Part shown: piece after piece, positions 25,549-34,190 of the stretch
Position numbering within the stretch: the stretch's first letter is position 1
Layout: every line of letters begins with the position of its first letter
NCBI GenBank assembly: GCA_963692995.1
Contig: OY843611.1
Span: 1,674,001 to 1,738,000, forward strand
Length of the DNA: 64,000 nucleotides
DNA from: Bin87 sp963692995
Lineage (GTDB): Bacteria; Chloroflexota; Dehalococcoidia; Lucifugimonadales; UBA3495
Direction of reading: 5' to 3'
Translations under genes and position numbers: made by a program
Notes under the pieces: generated by a model
What the model was told of the DNA's origin: nothing
Database searches by the model: none
Seen by the model: the letters and a program-made list of their open reading frames with translations, nothing else

Positions 25549-26847
25549 GTGCCTACGGCGGCGGAGCGCGCCATCCGCCGCCAAATCGCGCGCCACGGGC
25601 CCATTACCTTCTCAGAGTATCTGGCGCGGGCGCTGTACGGCCCCGGCGGGTACTATTCTCGCCAGATCGCCGGAGTCGACTACTACACCAGCCCACAAGT
25701 GCATCCGGCCTTTGGCGCGCTGCTGGCCGTGTACCTGTTTCACGTCTGGACGCTGCTGGATCGGCCACAACCCTTCACCATAGTCGAGCCGGGCGCCGGC
25801 AACGGCCTGTTGTGCCGCGACATACTGACCGCTGCCGCCTACCTGCCCGACGGTTTTTACGACGCTGTCCGTTATATTGCCGGCGATTTACGCCCAATCG
25901 CCGGACGAGAGCGGGGCGAAGCCCGGGCGCAACGCATCGTAGCCAACGCTCTGCGCTTGCCGCTTCGCGCCGGCGTCGGCTGCGTCATTTCCAACGAGTT
26001 GCTGGACGCCTTGCCGGTCCATCGGGTGCGAATGGATAGTGGCACACTGCGCGAACTCTACGTGGACGTCGAGCCCGACGTGGCCGACGGGTACGAAGGG
26101 CAGTTTGTGGAGCGGTCCCGTGAACCGTCCACACCGTTACTGGAGCGCCGGTTGGCGGAACTCGGCATCGAATTGGCCGACGGCCAGACTGCGGAAATCT
26201 GCCTGTTGCTGGAGGACTGGGCGTTGTCGGTGGCGTCGGTATTGGACCGAGGCTTCGCGCTGACCATCGACTACGGACGCAGCGCCGCCGACCTGTACGA
26301 TCCGGAACGGCGGCCTCAGGGAACATTAGTTACCTACCGCGCGCATCGGCAGACTGATTCGCCTCTGCAAGAAACCGGCCGGCAGGACATCACGGCCCAG
26401 GTAGATTTCACGTCGGCAGGGGCCGCCGGTGAAAGCGCCGGCCTGGCCACGGTGGGCAACGTTGCCCAGGGAGCGTACCTCTCGCGTCTCGGACTACCGG
26501 CGATCCGGCGGAACCACCTTGCGTCGGATCAACCCGGCAGCGGTTGGATCACCCTGCCCCTCGGATCGAATGGCTTGCCGCCGAACTCCGTGCCGGAACC
26601 GGTCACCTCCGCCACGGACCGCGGACGCGAATGGCTGACCGGGCTGACGCAGCTGGCTCGACCGGACGGACTAGGAGATTTTCGCGTCCTGGTTCAGGCG
26701 AAGGGCGTTCCTGCGGAGCGCGCCGCCGCCGCCCTGTACTGGCTGGATGGCGAACCCGCGAGTCACGGCTATTCCCCGGCGGAACTGGCCGCAATGATCC
26801 CGGCCGACGCCCTGCGGTTGGGGCCGGAGCATTTCCGGTTCGGCTGA
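25549..26847 (+). CDS. MidA/NDUFAF7-family SAM-dependent methyltransferase
   Basis: About 432 residues. RHGPITFSEYLARALYGPGGYYS is the family's N-terminal signature, EPGAGNGLLCRDIL is the SAM-binding glycine motif, ISNELLDALPVHRV is the hallmark of MidA/NDUFAF7, and FALTIDYGRSAADLY corresponds to its later conserved block. The mitochondrial relative dimethylates an arginine of complex I; bacterial substrates are not established. I chose GTG at 25549, since the frame upstream to TTG 25504 is encoded by a dispersed repeat. It could modify the cell's own complex I. Confidence 0.85.
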   Translation: MPTAAERAIRRQIARHGPITFSEYLARALYGPGGYYSRQIAGVDYYTSPQVHPAFGALLAVYLFHVWTLLDRPQPFTIVEPGAGNGLLCRDILTAAAYLPDGFYDAVRYIAGDLRPIAGRERGEARAQRIVANALRLPLRAGVGCVISNELLDALPVHRVRMDSGTLRELYVDVEPDVADGYEGQFVERSREPSTPLLERRLAELGIELADGQTAEICLLLEDWALSVASVLDRGFALTIDYGRSAADLYDPERRPQGTLVTYRAHRQTDSPLQETGRQDITAQVDFTSAGAAGESAGLATVGNVAQGAYLSRLGLPAIRRNHLASDQPGSGWITLPLGSNGLPPNSVPEPVTSATDRGREWLTGLTQLARPDGLGDFRVLVQAKGVPAERAAAALYWLDGEPASHGYSPAELAAMIPADALRLGPEHFRFG

Positions 26848-26857
26848 TCGGTGATGC

Positions 26858-26863
26858 TATAAT
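26858..26863 (+). promoter_or_regulatory. Extended -10 promoter element
   Basis: TGC-TATAAT, a consensus extended -10, lies 32 bases before the CoA-transferase start and directly after the methyltransferase stop. The -35 region is weak. Confidence 0.5.
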
Positions 26864-26895
26864 CGGCCAGCACTCAACTGGCTCGGAGTAACGCC

Positions 26896-28164
26896 ATGCC
26901 CGGCCCTCTAGAAGGGATCAACGTTGTGGAGTTTTCCACGATGATCGCCACACCCACCGCCGGTATGCTGCTGGCCGATATGGGCGCCAACGTCGTTAAA
27001 GTGGAACCGCCCTGGGGCGACCTCTGGCGGTATGCCCAGGCGGTCATCCCCACCGACGGCCGACCCTTCATGGCCTACAACCGGGGCAAGCGTTCCATGA
27101 CCTTAAACCTCGCCAAACCGGACGCGGCCGACGTGGTGCGCCGTCTCACCGAGCAGGCCGACGTCGTCCTCGCCAACAACCGACCCGACGTGGCGGGACG
27201 CCTGGGCATAGACTACGAAACCCTTTTCGCCATCAACCCGCGCATCATCTACTGCGAAGGTTCGGCCTTCGGACACGACGGGCCGGATGCTTACCGTCCC
27301 GGCTATGACATCATCATTCAGGCCATGTCGGGCATCGCCACCGCCGAGGGCAAGGTCGCGGGCGGCGTGCCCCATCAGATCGTGTCCAGCCCTCTGGTGG
27401 ACACCGCCTGCGGGCTTGCCCAGGCGTGGGCCGTCTGCGGCGCGTTATTCGCCCGGGAGCGCCATGGCGGCAAGGGACAGAAACTGGAGGCGTCGCTCCT
27501 CGGCGTCGGCCTGCTGATGTTGGGGATGCGTTTCGTCCGCATTGACGGCCTAGACAAGGAACCCCACCAGCAGGTCCGCGCATCGGTGGACGCCATGCGG
27601 GCCGCGGGCGTCCCTTATCCCGATTTGCTGGAAGTGTACGAGTCACAACATTTCCAGGCGCCGGGCAACATCTACTACCGGTTCTTTCAGACCGCCGACG
27701 GGATGCTGGTAGTCGGATGTCTCAACGCGGCCCTCCGCCGGAAGCTTCTGACGGTCATCGGCCTGCACGACATACGCTTCGACGAAGGCTACGACCAGTA
27801 TTCCCGGGAAGCCGCCGAGTTCGGCGCCCGGCTCACCGCCGACGCCGAGGTCATCTTCCTGAGCAAAAGCAACGAGGAGTGGCTGAACCTGCTGGACGCC
27901 GGCGGCGTCCCCGCCGGCCCGGTGCACTTTGTGGAGGAGCTGTTCGAGCATCCCCAGGTGGCGGCAAACAACCTGGCCATCGACGTGCAGCACCGCGACT
28001 TGGGCGTCGTCCGCATGGCCGGCCCTCCGGCGACTTTCACCCAGACCCCGCTGCAACCGGGAAATCTGCCCGCGTTGGGAGAGCATACTGATGAGGTGCT
28101 GACGGAGCTGGGCTACCCGGCGGAAGCTCTCGAACAGTGGCGTTCCGGCGGGGTGATTTTGTAG
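26896..28164 (+). CDS. CaiB/BaiF family (class III) CoA-transferase
   Basis: 422 residues. These enzymes move CoA between carboxylic acids through an aspartyl-CoA anhydride. Typical features are VVEFSTMIATPTAGMLLADMGANVVKVEPP at the start (read here in pieces), YNRGKRSMTLNL, and PGYDIIIQAMSG, whose aspartate is the expected nucleophile. The C-terminal half has GVPAGPVHFVEELFEHPQV. CGGAG precedes the ATG. The gene is last in the plus-strand group. The donor and acceptor acids cannot be deduced; many relatives occur in xenobiotic and carnitine-like acid catabolism. Confidence 0.93.
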   Translation: MPGPLEGINVVEFSTMIATPTAGMLLADMGANVVKVEPPWGDLWRYAQAVIPTDGRPFMAYNRGKRSMTLNLAKPDAADVVRRLTEQADVVLANNRPDVAGRLGIDYETLFAINPRIIYCEGSAFGHDGPDAYRPGYDIIIQAMSGIATAEGKVAGGVPHQIVSSPLVDTACGLAQAWAVCGALFARERHGGKGQKLEASLLGVGLLMLGMRFVRIDGLDKEPHQQVRASVDAMRAAGVPYPDLLEVYESQHFQAPGNIYYRFFQTADGMLVVGCLNAALRRKLLTVIGLHDIRFDEGYDQYSREAAEFGARLTADAEVIFLSKSNEEWLNLLDAGGVPAGPVHFVEELFEHPQVAANNLAIDVQHRDLGVVRMAGPPATFTQTPLQPGNLPALGEHTDEVLTELGYPAEALEQWRSGGVIL

Positions 28165-28282
28165 CGGCAGTCAGGAGGGCCCGTTGCTGATCCGGTTCGC
28201 CTTCCCCGTCACGGTTGCTGAAGGTGAGCGACCGGCTCCAGCCAGTCGGTCGTTGCCGGACAAGGCCGCCGCTGCCCATAGA

Positions 28283-28328
28283 TGGATGTTCGCTAGGGTG
28301 GACGTTCGCCGGATGGACGTTTGCCATA
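28283..28328. repeat. Three short tandem units in an otherwise gene-free stretch
   Basis: The 339-bp stretch 28165-28503 has no convincing gene. It holds three 15-16-bp units built on TGGACGTTCGCC, then a terminator at 28361-28393 and a second hairpin at 28448-28469 (GGGGCGGCT, 4-base loop, AGCCGCCCC). Confidence 0.55.
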
Positions 28329-28360
28329 ACGCCACCGTCTGCGAAATTCGCGGCGACGGC

Positions 28361-28393
28361 AAAATGAAAAAGCCGGGGTTTTGCGACCCCGGC
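28361..28393 (-). terminator. Rho-independent terminator (minus strand)
   Basis: GCCGGGGT and ACCCCGGC form an 8-bp stem with a 6-base loop. On the minus strand it is followed by TTTTTCATTTT. It lies about 110 bp past the small minus-strand gene ending at 28504. Confidence 0.75.
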
Positions 28394-28503
28394 CCCGCTT
28401 GAGTGCGCCGACCTTTGCGCGCCATCGCCCGGCCCTTACCGCGTAAACGGGGCGGCTGGTGAGCCGCCCCTGAGCGCAGCAGCTCGGTGGCTACGCAGCG
28501 CGT

Positions 28504-28725
28504 CTAGCTCTCCGGCACGTAGGTGTAGTAACGCACTCCGGCCATGGGGATGCCGTAAGCCATGGCGGGCGGTGGGATGCGCTTGACCCGCTCCGGCGCA
28601 CTGTCCTCCATGCGGGCGCCGAATTCGGTGAGGATGTCAGACATGTCTTGCTCAACCCATTGGGTCAGCAACCCGGAAGGGCTATCAATGTCGGCGGTGA
28701 TTGGGCGCTCGTTGACGGTAACCAT
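28504..28725 (-). CDS. Small hypothetical protein
   Basis: 73 residues starting MVTVNERPITADIDSPSG. I do not recognise it. It has a polar, acidic middle (EFGARMEDSAPERVKR) and an aromatic end (GVRYYTYVPES), and no membrane helix or signal. The ATG at 28725 follows GGAGG by five bases, so it was preferred over 28743. A good terminator lies downstream and an AT-rich promoter-like region upstream, so it is probably a separately expressed small gene. Confidence 0.6.
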   Translation of the reverse strand: MVTVNERPITADIDSPSGLLTQWVEQDMSDILTEFGARMEDSAPERVKRIPPPAMAYGIPMAGVRYYTYVPES

Positions 28726-28831
28726 CGTTGCCTCCTTCCTCACGGGGCTTGCGCTGCATCATTGATGCAGATGCGATGTTATATATCATATTCGCCGATA
28801 CCATCGTTGTCAATCAGCAATCGCTTTATCT

Positions 28832-28851
28832 TTGATAAACGGTATTATCAA
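28832..28851. promoter_or_regulatory. Candidate operator in a divergent AT-rich region
   Basis: TTGATAA-ACGGTA-TTATCAA is a perfect 7-bp inverted repeat with a 6-base spacer. It lies in an unusually AT-rich stretch (28760-28870) between the divergently read small gene at 28504-28725 and the SWIM-finger gene. A regulator binding here could control both. Confidence 0.45.
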
Positions 28852-28960
28852 TCGACATAATAATGCGTGTAGGCATATTGACCCACCGGCCCCGTTGCCA
28901 GTACCATTCAATCACCGGGCGGGTGAGCGATCCCGCCCCAAGCAAACTACGGGGGTTGAA

Positions 28961-29203
28961 ATGACTTCGAGCTACATCGGCAAGGTTGACAAGGCGCGCA
29001 AGTACGCCGAAGAACCGGGGCGGGTGAACATTCACACCTTTGAAGCTTCTTTCGTCGGCAACCACAACACCTACCGGGTCGCGTACCACGACGGCGATTG
29101 GCGCTGCGAGTGCGCGTTTTTCAGCACCCGGAAGGTTTGTAGCCACACCATGGCCTTGCAGCGTATGCTCGACGAGATGCTAGCCGGACAGGCCGCCAAC
29201 TAA
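28961..29203 (+). CDS. Small SWIM zinc-finger protein
   Basis: 80 residues. CECAFFSTRKVCSHTMAL fits the SWIM pattern C-x-C-x(n)-C-x-H, which binds zinc and contacts DNA or protein. The rest is a short beta-rich N-terminal half (GRVNIHTFEASF, NHNTYRVAYHDGDWRCEC). SWIM domains usually sit in larger helicases, transposases or recombination factors; a free-standing copy is unusual. The ATG at 28961 is the family-like start; upstream in-frame codons look non-coding. A terminator follows at 29232. Confidence 0.75.
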   Translation: MTSSYIGKVDKARKYAEEPGRVNIHTFEASFVGNHNTYRVAYHDGDWRCECAFFSTRKVCSHTMALQRMLDEMLAGQAAN

Positions 29204-29231
29204 CCGCCCGGTACACCACCCGGAAACCAAG

Positions 29232-29270
29232 CTGCCGGAGTCGTCACCGCGCTCCGGCAGTTTGCATTTT
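29232..29270 (+). terminator. Rho-independent terminator after the SWIM gene
   Basis: CTGCCGGAG and CTCCGGCAG form a 9-bp stem with an 11-base loop, followed by TTTGCATTTT. It also lies directly downstream of the convergent fabF gene. Confidence 0.7.
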
Positions 29271-29289
29271 GCGGCGCTCAACGCCGCAG

Positions 29290-30561
29290 TCAGTCTTCGT
29301 AGCGACGGAAAACCAGGCAAGCGTTTTGGCCGCCAAATCCGAAGGCGTTGGACAGAACCACCGCCACGTCGGCAGCTCGGGCCCGATTGGGTACGTAGTC
29401 CAAATCGCACTCCGGGTCGGCTGTTTCCTGATTGACCGTCGGGTGGATGCGCTGGTCAACGATGGTCTTAACGCACGCCACGGCCTCCAACGCGCCCGAT
29501 GCTCCCAGGGAGTGCCCAATCATCCCCTTGGTGCTGCTCACCGGGATCCGATAAGCGACTTCCTCGAACAGACGCTTAATGGCTACCGTCTCCACTGCAT
29601 CGTTCAAAGGCGTGGAGGTGCCGTGAGCGTTGATGTAGTCCACATCTCCGGTGGATATCCCCGCATCGGCCAGGGCGTTGGACATCGCACGGGCGGCGCT
29701 GGCCCCGGTTTCCTGGGGTTGCACCAAATGCCCGGCGTCAGCAGTTGCGCCAAAACCGGCCACTTCGCAAAGGATATTGGCGCCGCGAGATTTGGCGTGT
29801 TCCAGTTCTTCCAGGACGAGGATACCGGCCCCTTCCGCCGGCACAAACCCGTCCCGTTCTGCGTCAAAGGGGCGACTGGCCCGATGCGGTTCCTCGTTGC
29901 GGGCGCTGAGGGCGCGCATCACTGCGAACCCGGCCAAGCCCAACTGGCTGATTCCGGCTTCAGTCCCGCCGGCGAGCATAACGTCGGCGACGCCGTGACG
30001 AATGGCCTGCAAGGCTTCGCCGATGGCGTTGTTGGACGCGGCGCAGGCGGTAGTGGACGTGGAGTTGTAGCCGTGCGCCCCCACGTACTGGCTCACGTTA
30101 GCTGCCGCCATGTTGGGCAAAATCATCGGGAAAAAGAAGGGAGACATTCTCATGCCGCCACGGTCGGCCAGGATGCGGCAGTTCTCCTCCAACGTGGGGA
30201 ACCCGCCGTTGCCGTTGCCCAGCAACACGCCGACGCGGTAGGGGTCCTCGCGCTCCATGTCCAGTCCGGCATCGGGGACCGCCTGCAATGCCGCCGCCAC
30301 GGCCAATTGGGAAAACCGGGCCATTCGACGGGCCTCCCGGCGGGGAATGTAGTCCTCCGGGTTGAAGTCATCGACCTGGCCGGCGATCTGACATGGATAA
30401 TCTGTCGGGTCGCACAGGGTCATCGGACCGATCCCGGATACGCCGGCAACCAGGTTGGCCCAGAAGTCATCGGGCGTTAGCCCCAGCGGCGTGATCGCGC
30501 CCAACCCGGTGACCACCACCCGACGGCGACGTTGTACCGTTCCGTTTCTGCTTTCCGTCAT
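29290..30561 (-). CDS. fabF: Beta-ketoacyl-ACP synthase II (copy 1)
   Basis: 423 residues. KAS II extends acyl-ACP with malonyl-ACP in fatty acid synthesis. The active-site cysteine (about residue 173) is in TSTTACAASNNAIG, and the two histidines are in NAHGTSTPLND and KGMIGHSLGASG. The N-terminus RRVVVTGLGAITPLG is typical. It is the last gene of an SDR-folC-fabF minus-strand run. A second full-length KAS II lies at 36042-37301. No fabH, acpP or fabD is next to either, so which copy serves housekeeping synthesis is open. Confidence 0.95.
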   Translation of the reverse strand: MTESRNGTVQRRRRVVVTGLGAITPLGLTPDDFWANLVAGVSGIGPMTLCDPTDYPCQIAGQVDDFNPEDYIPRREARRMARFSQLAVAAALQAVPDAGLDMEREDPYRVGVLLGNGNGGFPTLEENCRILADRGGMRMSPFFFPMILPNMAAANVSQYVGAHGYNSTSTTACAASNNAIGEALQAIRHGVADVMLAGGTEAGISQLGLAGFAVMRALSARNEEPHRASRPFDAERDGFVPAEGAGILVLEELEHAKSRGANILCEVAGFGATADAGHLVQPQETGASAARAMSNALADAGISTGDVDYINAHGTSTPLNDAVETVAIKRLFEEVAYRIPVSSTKGMIGHSLGASGALEAVACVKTIVDQRIHPTVNQETADPECDLDYVPNRARAADVAVVLSNAFGFGGQNACLVFRRYED

Positions 30562-30590
30562 CGTTTCGATTCTAATAGCCGCCGGCCCAT

Positions 30591-31970
30591 TTACCGCAGG
30601 TCGGGAGGCAGCAAGTCGGGGTAAATCTCCGAATCAATCCCCAGCATAGTTTCCCGGGCTTCCGCAACGACGAAGAGGGAGCCGGTAATCAGCGCCAGGT
30701 CGTCCGGGCCGGCCCTTGCCAACGCCAAATCGAGCGCGTCAGCGACGTTGGAGACCGTGGCCACGGAGTCGGGAGCCATGCCCTGGGCAAGGAACGCCTC
30801 CGCGATTTCCGCCGGCCGCATGGAGCGCGGATGCCGGGAACGTGTGGCGATAACACGGTCGCAGCGTTCTGCCAGCAGCTTGACCATGGCGTCCACTCTC
30901 TTGTCGCGGGAGAAGCCGGCCACCAGGGTCAGGCGGCAATCCGGCGCATACGCCGGCAAGGTATTCAACAGCGCGCTGACGGAATGATCGTTGTGCGCTC
31001 CGTCGGCGATCACGGTGGGGTTCCGTCGCAGCACTTCCAGACGACCGGGCCATTCCACCGACGCCAAACCTTTCACGACGGCATCGGGGGCCACCGGCAA
31101 TCCGGTGTCTGCTAACACCTCCACAGCGGCCACGGCAACCGCGGCGTTGACGCTCTGGAAATCGCCCAGTAACGGGAGGCGCGCCTGGTAGATAGCCCGT
31201 TGGCCGTGTATGGTCAGTTCCTGACCCTCTATCGAAACTGCATCGACCCGCCACTTCACAACGTCGCCAATCCGGATAACCGGAGCGGACTGCGCTCCGG
31301 CTGCGGCCCGGATCGCCAAATCCGCCTCGGGAAACTGCGGCGCAACTACGACGGGTATTCCGGGCTTGATGATGCCGGCTTTGTCGGCGGCAATCTCGCC
31401 GATGGTGTCACCCAAGATAGCGGTGTGATCCAGGCTCACCGGAGTTATCACGCCCACGTCGGGGGTCACGACGTTGGTGGCATCCAACCGGCCGCCCAGG
31501 CCCACCTCGATCACGCTGGCGTCCGTGCTGTCCTCGGCGAAGCATTTGAAGGCCATGGCGGTCAGGTATTCGAATAGCGTGGCTGGGCCGGCTTCCGGAT
31601 CGGCAGCGTTGGCAAGATGATGCGGCCAAACGCATTCGGCCAATTCTACGAAACGCTGCGGCGAAACCGGCTGACCGTCCCGGCGGATGCGTTCGCGAAA
31701 GGAGTGCAGATGCGGAGACGAATAGAACCCGGTTGAATAGCCCGCCGCGCGCAGTATTGACTCCACCATCGCTGCCGTGCTGCCCTTTCCCTTGGTGCCG
31801 GCGATATGGACTATGCCGGGCATCCGGTGGGGAGCGCCCATCCTTTGCAGCAACCGCTCGACATTTTGAAGGTCGTAAATGCGCTTCTGCCGGGGCAAAG
31901 CGGGTGTTGCCCGCTCGTGGTCAACGAGGGACAGGAGGCGCGCCACCGCATCTTGGTAGGATTGGAGCAT
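30591..31970 (-). CDS. folC: Folylpolyglutamate/dihydrofolate synthase
   Basis: 459 residues. FolC ligates glutamate to dihydropteroate and to folates using ATP. The P-loop is in IAGTKGKGSTAAMVE. A YSSPHLHSFRERI motif follows, then ASVIEVGLGGRLDATNVV, ITPVSLDHTAILGDTIGEIAADKAGI (seen in pieces) and the C-terminal VIADGAHNDHSV ligase motif. It starts 8 bp after the SDR gene and is 29 bp from fabF, consistent with one transcript. It is cytoplasmic; nothing looks missing. Confidence 0.95.
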   Translation of the reverse strand: MLQSYQDAVARLLSLVDHERATPALPRQKRIYDLQNVERLLQRMGAPHRMPGIVHIAGTKGKGSTAAMVESILRAAGYSTGFYSSPHLHSFRERIRRDGQPVSPQRFVELAECVWPHHLANAADPEAGPATLFEYLTAMAFKCFAEDSTDASVIEVGLGGRLDATNVVTPDVGVITPVSLDHTAILGDTIGEIAADKAGIIKPGIPVVVAPQFPEADLAIRAAAGAQSAPVIRIGDVVKWRVDAVSIEGQELTIHGQRAIYQARLPLLGDFQSVNAAVAVAAVEVLADTGLPVAPDAVVKGLASVEWPGRLEVLRRNPTVIADGAHNDHSVSALLNTLPAYAPDCRLTLVAGFSRDKRVDAMVKLLAERCDRVIATRSRHPRSMRPAEIAEAFLAQGMAPDSVATVSNVADALDLALARAGPDDLALITGSLFVVAEARETMLGIDSEIYPDLLPPDLR

Positions 31971-31978
31971 GATGGAAG

Positions 31979-32917
31979 TCAGCGGCGAGCGGCCATTCCC
32001 AGGTTGAGACGCAAGCCTTCGCCGAAAGTGATGCTGTTAACGTGGTCAATGTTGCCCGCCATGGGCCTGGGCCGGAATCCGAAGACGCGTTCCACCGAAT
32101 CCGGTTCTGCGACGTTGCGGAGCGTCACCAACTGCAACATGGCGCGATTGATCGGCGCGCGGGGCGTGAGGGTGTCCATGACTGCCACCGCAGGACGGAT
32201 CTTCCATAGGGGAACGTTCAGGCGCAGCCTTTTACGCCCCATGGCGCGGGCCACCGCGCTGACGACCTCATTGTAAGACAGCCGCTGCGGTCCGCCGATT
32301 TCCAGAACCCGGTTGGCCCGGATGTTGCCGCTGACCGATGACACGATACACCGCGCCACGTCAGCTACGTGTATGGGCTGGAGCCGGTTGTTGCCGGAGC
32401 CAATAACCGGCGTGACCGGCATCGTCCGGATCAGCGCTGCCACCGCCGTGGTGAATTCGTCGCCCGGGCCAAAAATCAAAGAGGGACGGATGATCACGTA
32501 GGGCAGACCGCTGGCAATCACTTCCTGCTCGCCCTGCCACTTTGAGTATAGATAACGCAACCGTGGGTTGTTGGCCGCGCCCAGCGCGCTGACGTGAATG
32601 AACCGACGCACCGAACCGGCTTCTTTAGCCGCAACGGCAACGTTAGCGGCGCCCTGCCGGTTGATGGCGTCGAACTGCCGGTCACCGCCGCGGATCACCG
32701 CCACCAGGTGGATCACCTCAGCGATGTCGCGGCAGGCTTCGGCGAGGGCATCCGGGTCGGTTACGTCGCCGTAGCAGACTTCCGTGGGAGGAGTGGCGAA
32801 CGCGCTCTCGCTTCCGGGGCGGCGCACCATCGTCCTCACGGAATGTCCGGTGTCAAGGAGACGCTCAACCACTCGGAGGCCCAACAGCCCGGTGGCGCCA
32901 GTTACTAAAACAGTCAT
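31979..32917 (-). CDS. NDUFA9-like SDR/NAD-dependent epimerase family protein
   Basis: 312 residues. MTVLVTGATGLLGLRVVERLL is an atypical SDR nucleotide-binding start (GxxGxxG; quoted in part), with DVTDPDAL, VSALGAANNPRLRYLYSKWQGE (YxxxK catalytic pair) and IIRPSLIFGPGDEF. It resembles the NDUFA9 group, which includes complex I assembly factors and quinone- or carotenoid-modifying enzymes. The start at 32917 was chosen because the frame upstream overlaps the divergent promoter. It heads the operon with folC and fabF. Its substrate is unknown. Confidence 0.88.
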   Translation of the reverse strand: MTVLVTGATGLLGLRVVERLLDTGHSVRTMVRRPGSESAFATPPTEVCYGDVTDPDALAEACRDIAEVIHLVAVIRGGDRQFDAINRQGAANVAVAAKEAGSVRRFIHVSALGAANNPRLRYLYSKWQGEQEVIASGLPYVIIRPSLIFGPGDEFTTAVAALIRTMPVTPVIGSGNNRLQPIHVADVARCIVSSVSGNIRANRVLEIGGPQRLSYNEVVSAVARAMGRKRLRLNVPLWKIRPAVAVMDTLTPRAPINRAMLQLVTLRNVAEPDSVERVFGFRPRPMAGNIDHVNSITFGEGLRLNLGMAARR

Positions 32918-32989
32918 GATTACGGCCAGCAAGACCCGGGAGAAATGGCCCATGCTCTCTTCAGTGTTCAGTATATCATCGCCAGAGCC

Positions 32990-33018
32990 TTCACCGACGG
33001 CCCACAGTATCGTACAAT
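32990..33018 (+). promoter_or_regulatory. Candidate promoter for the LLM gene
   Basis: TTCACC, a 17-base spacer and TACAAT lie 54 bases before the LLM-family start, in the gap between divergent genes. Confidence 0.45.
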
Positions 33019-33071
33019 ACGCCAGTTCCTTGCGACTGGCCGCATCCCACGAAACAACCTGAACTGAGAAC

Positions 33072-34064
33072 ATGGCTTCATCCGCACCGGATATACCAGG
33101 CTCCGGCATACCAGGCTCCGGCGATACCGGCGCGTTGCATTTCGGCGCCAGCATGGCTCTTCCCGCCCACCGCACCGTGGAGCAAGCGCGGTTGATGGAA
33201 GAACTCGGTTTCGAGTATATGGGAGCGGGAGAACACTTCATGCGCGGTCGTCCGCCCGGACCTACTCACGCCGCGCTGCCGCTCCTGGCGGTGGCGGCCG
33301 GCGCCACCGAACGGATGCGGATACTTACCGCAGTCACCCTGGCTCCCTTCTACCATCCGCTGATGCTGGCGCGCATGACGGCGACATTGGACATCGCATC
33401 CGGAGGGCGACTTACGCTGGGCATCGGCGTCGGAGGCGAGTTTGCCGTAGAGTACGAAAACGCCGGCATCAGCATAGAGCATCGTGGACGCCGAACCGAT
33501 GAATGTCTCGAAGGGCTGCGGCGCCTGTGGACCGACGAATCCGTGACGATGCGCGGACGGCATTACACCCTGGATGAGGCCGCCATTAACCCGAAACCAA
33601 CCCAGCAACCACATCCTCCGGTGTGGGTGGCCGGCCGGCGCGACGCGGCCATGCGCCGGGCCGTGCGTTTCGGAGACGGGTGGCTGCCTTATTTCTACAG
33701 CCCGGAACGATACGCGGATAGCGTCGCGAAGATCTACGCCTTGGCCGCCGCGGCCGGGCGCGACTTATCCGGTTTTCAATGGGCATTCTTTCCCTACATC
33801 ACCCTGGCGCCCACCGAAGAGCAGGCCGCCCGGACTGCTGCCCAATCCCTGGGCAACCAGTACGTTTACGGTGGCGAGTTTATCAATATCGTGCGGCGTT
33901 ACTGCCTGCTGGGTACGCCCAAAATGTGCATCGAGAGGTTGCAGGAGTACATCGACGCCGGCGCTCGCTACATAATCTTCAGCATCGCCGCGCCCCCTGA
34001 AGACCGTCGCCGACATCTGGAAGTACTGGCCAAAGACATCATTCCCCATTTTCAGTCGCATTGA
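33072..34064 (+). CDS. LLM-class flavin/F420-dependent oxidoreductase (copy 1)
   Basis: 330 residues with the luciferase-like TIM-barrel pattern: RTVEQARLMEELGFEYMGAGEHF, ERMRILTAVTLAPFYHPLMLARMTATLDIASGGRLTLGIGVG (seen in pieces) and PKPTQQPHPPVWVAGRRDAAMRRAVRFGDGW. This segment order is typical of F420-dependent dehydrogenases and FMN monooxygenases, and cofactor choice cannot be settled here. The N-terminal tail (SSAPDIPGSGIPGSG) is low-complexity. It is separate from the downstream radical SAM gene, which has its own -10 element. Confidence 0.9.
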   Translation: MASSAPDIPGSGIPGSGDTGALHFGASMALPAHRTVEQARLMEELGFEYMGAGEHFMRGRPPGPTHAALPLLAVAAGATERMRILTAVTLAPFYHPLMLARMTATLDIASGGRLTLGIGVGGEFAVEYENAGISIEHRGRRTDECLEGLRRLWTDESVTMRGRHYTLDEAAINPKPTQQPHPPVWVAGRRDAAMRRAVRFGDGWLPYFYSPERYADSVAKIYALAAAAGRDLSGFQWAFFPYITLAPTEEQAARTAAQSLGNQYVYGGEFINIVRRYCLLGTPKMCIERLQEYIDAGARYIIFSIAAPPEDRRRHLEVLAKDIIPHFQSH

Positions 34065-34113
34065 ACTCGTTGAGGTCATCAGACGGAGCATCCCGGCGTT
34101 GACGTCCATGTTG

Positions 34114-34119
34114 TATAAT
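34114..34119 (+). promoter_or_regulatory. Consensus -10 element before the radical SAM gene
   Basis: TATAAT lies 72 bases before the radical SAM start, in a 126-bp gap. TTGACG is nearby but only nine bases away, so it is not a proper -35; the promoter is tentative. Confidence 0.4.
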
Positions 34120-34190
34120 AGCGTCCAAAAGTGTGTTGGAAGAAATCGCCAAGCCGCTCCCTGTCCCCAACATCGGAGTACGTGAGCTAA

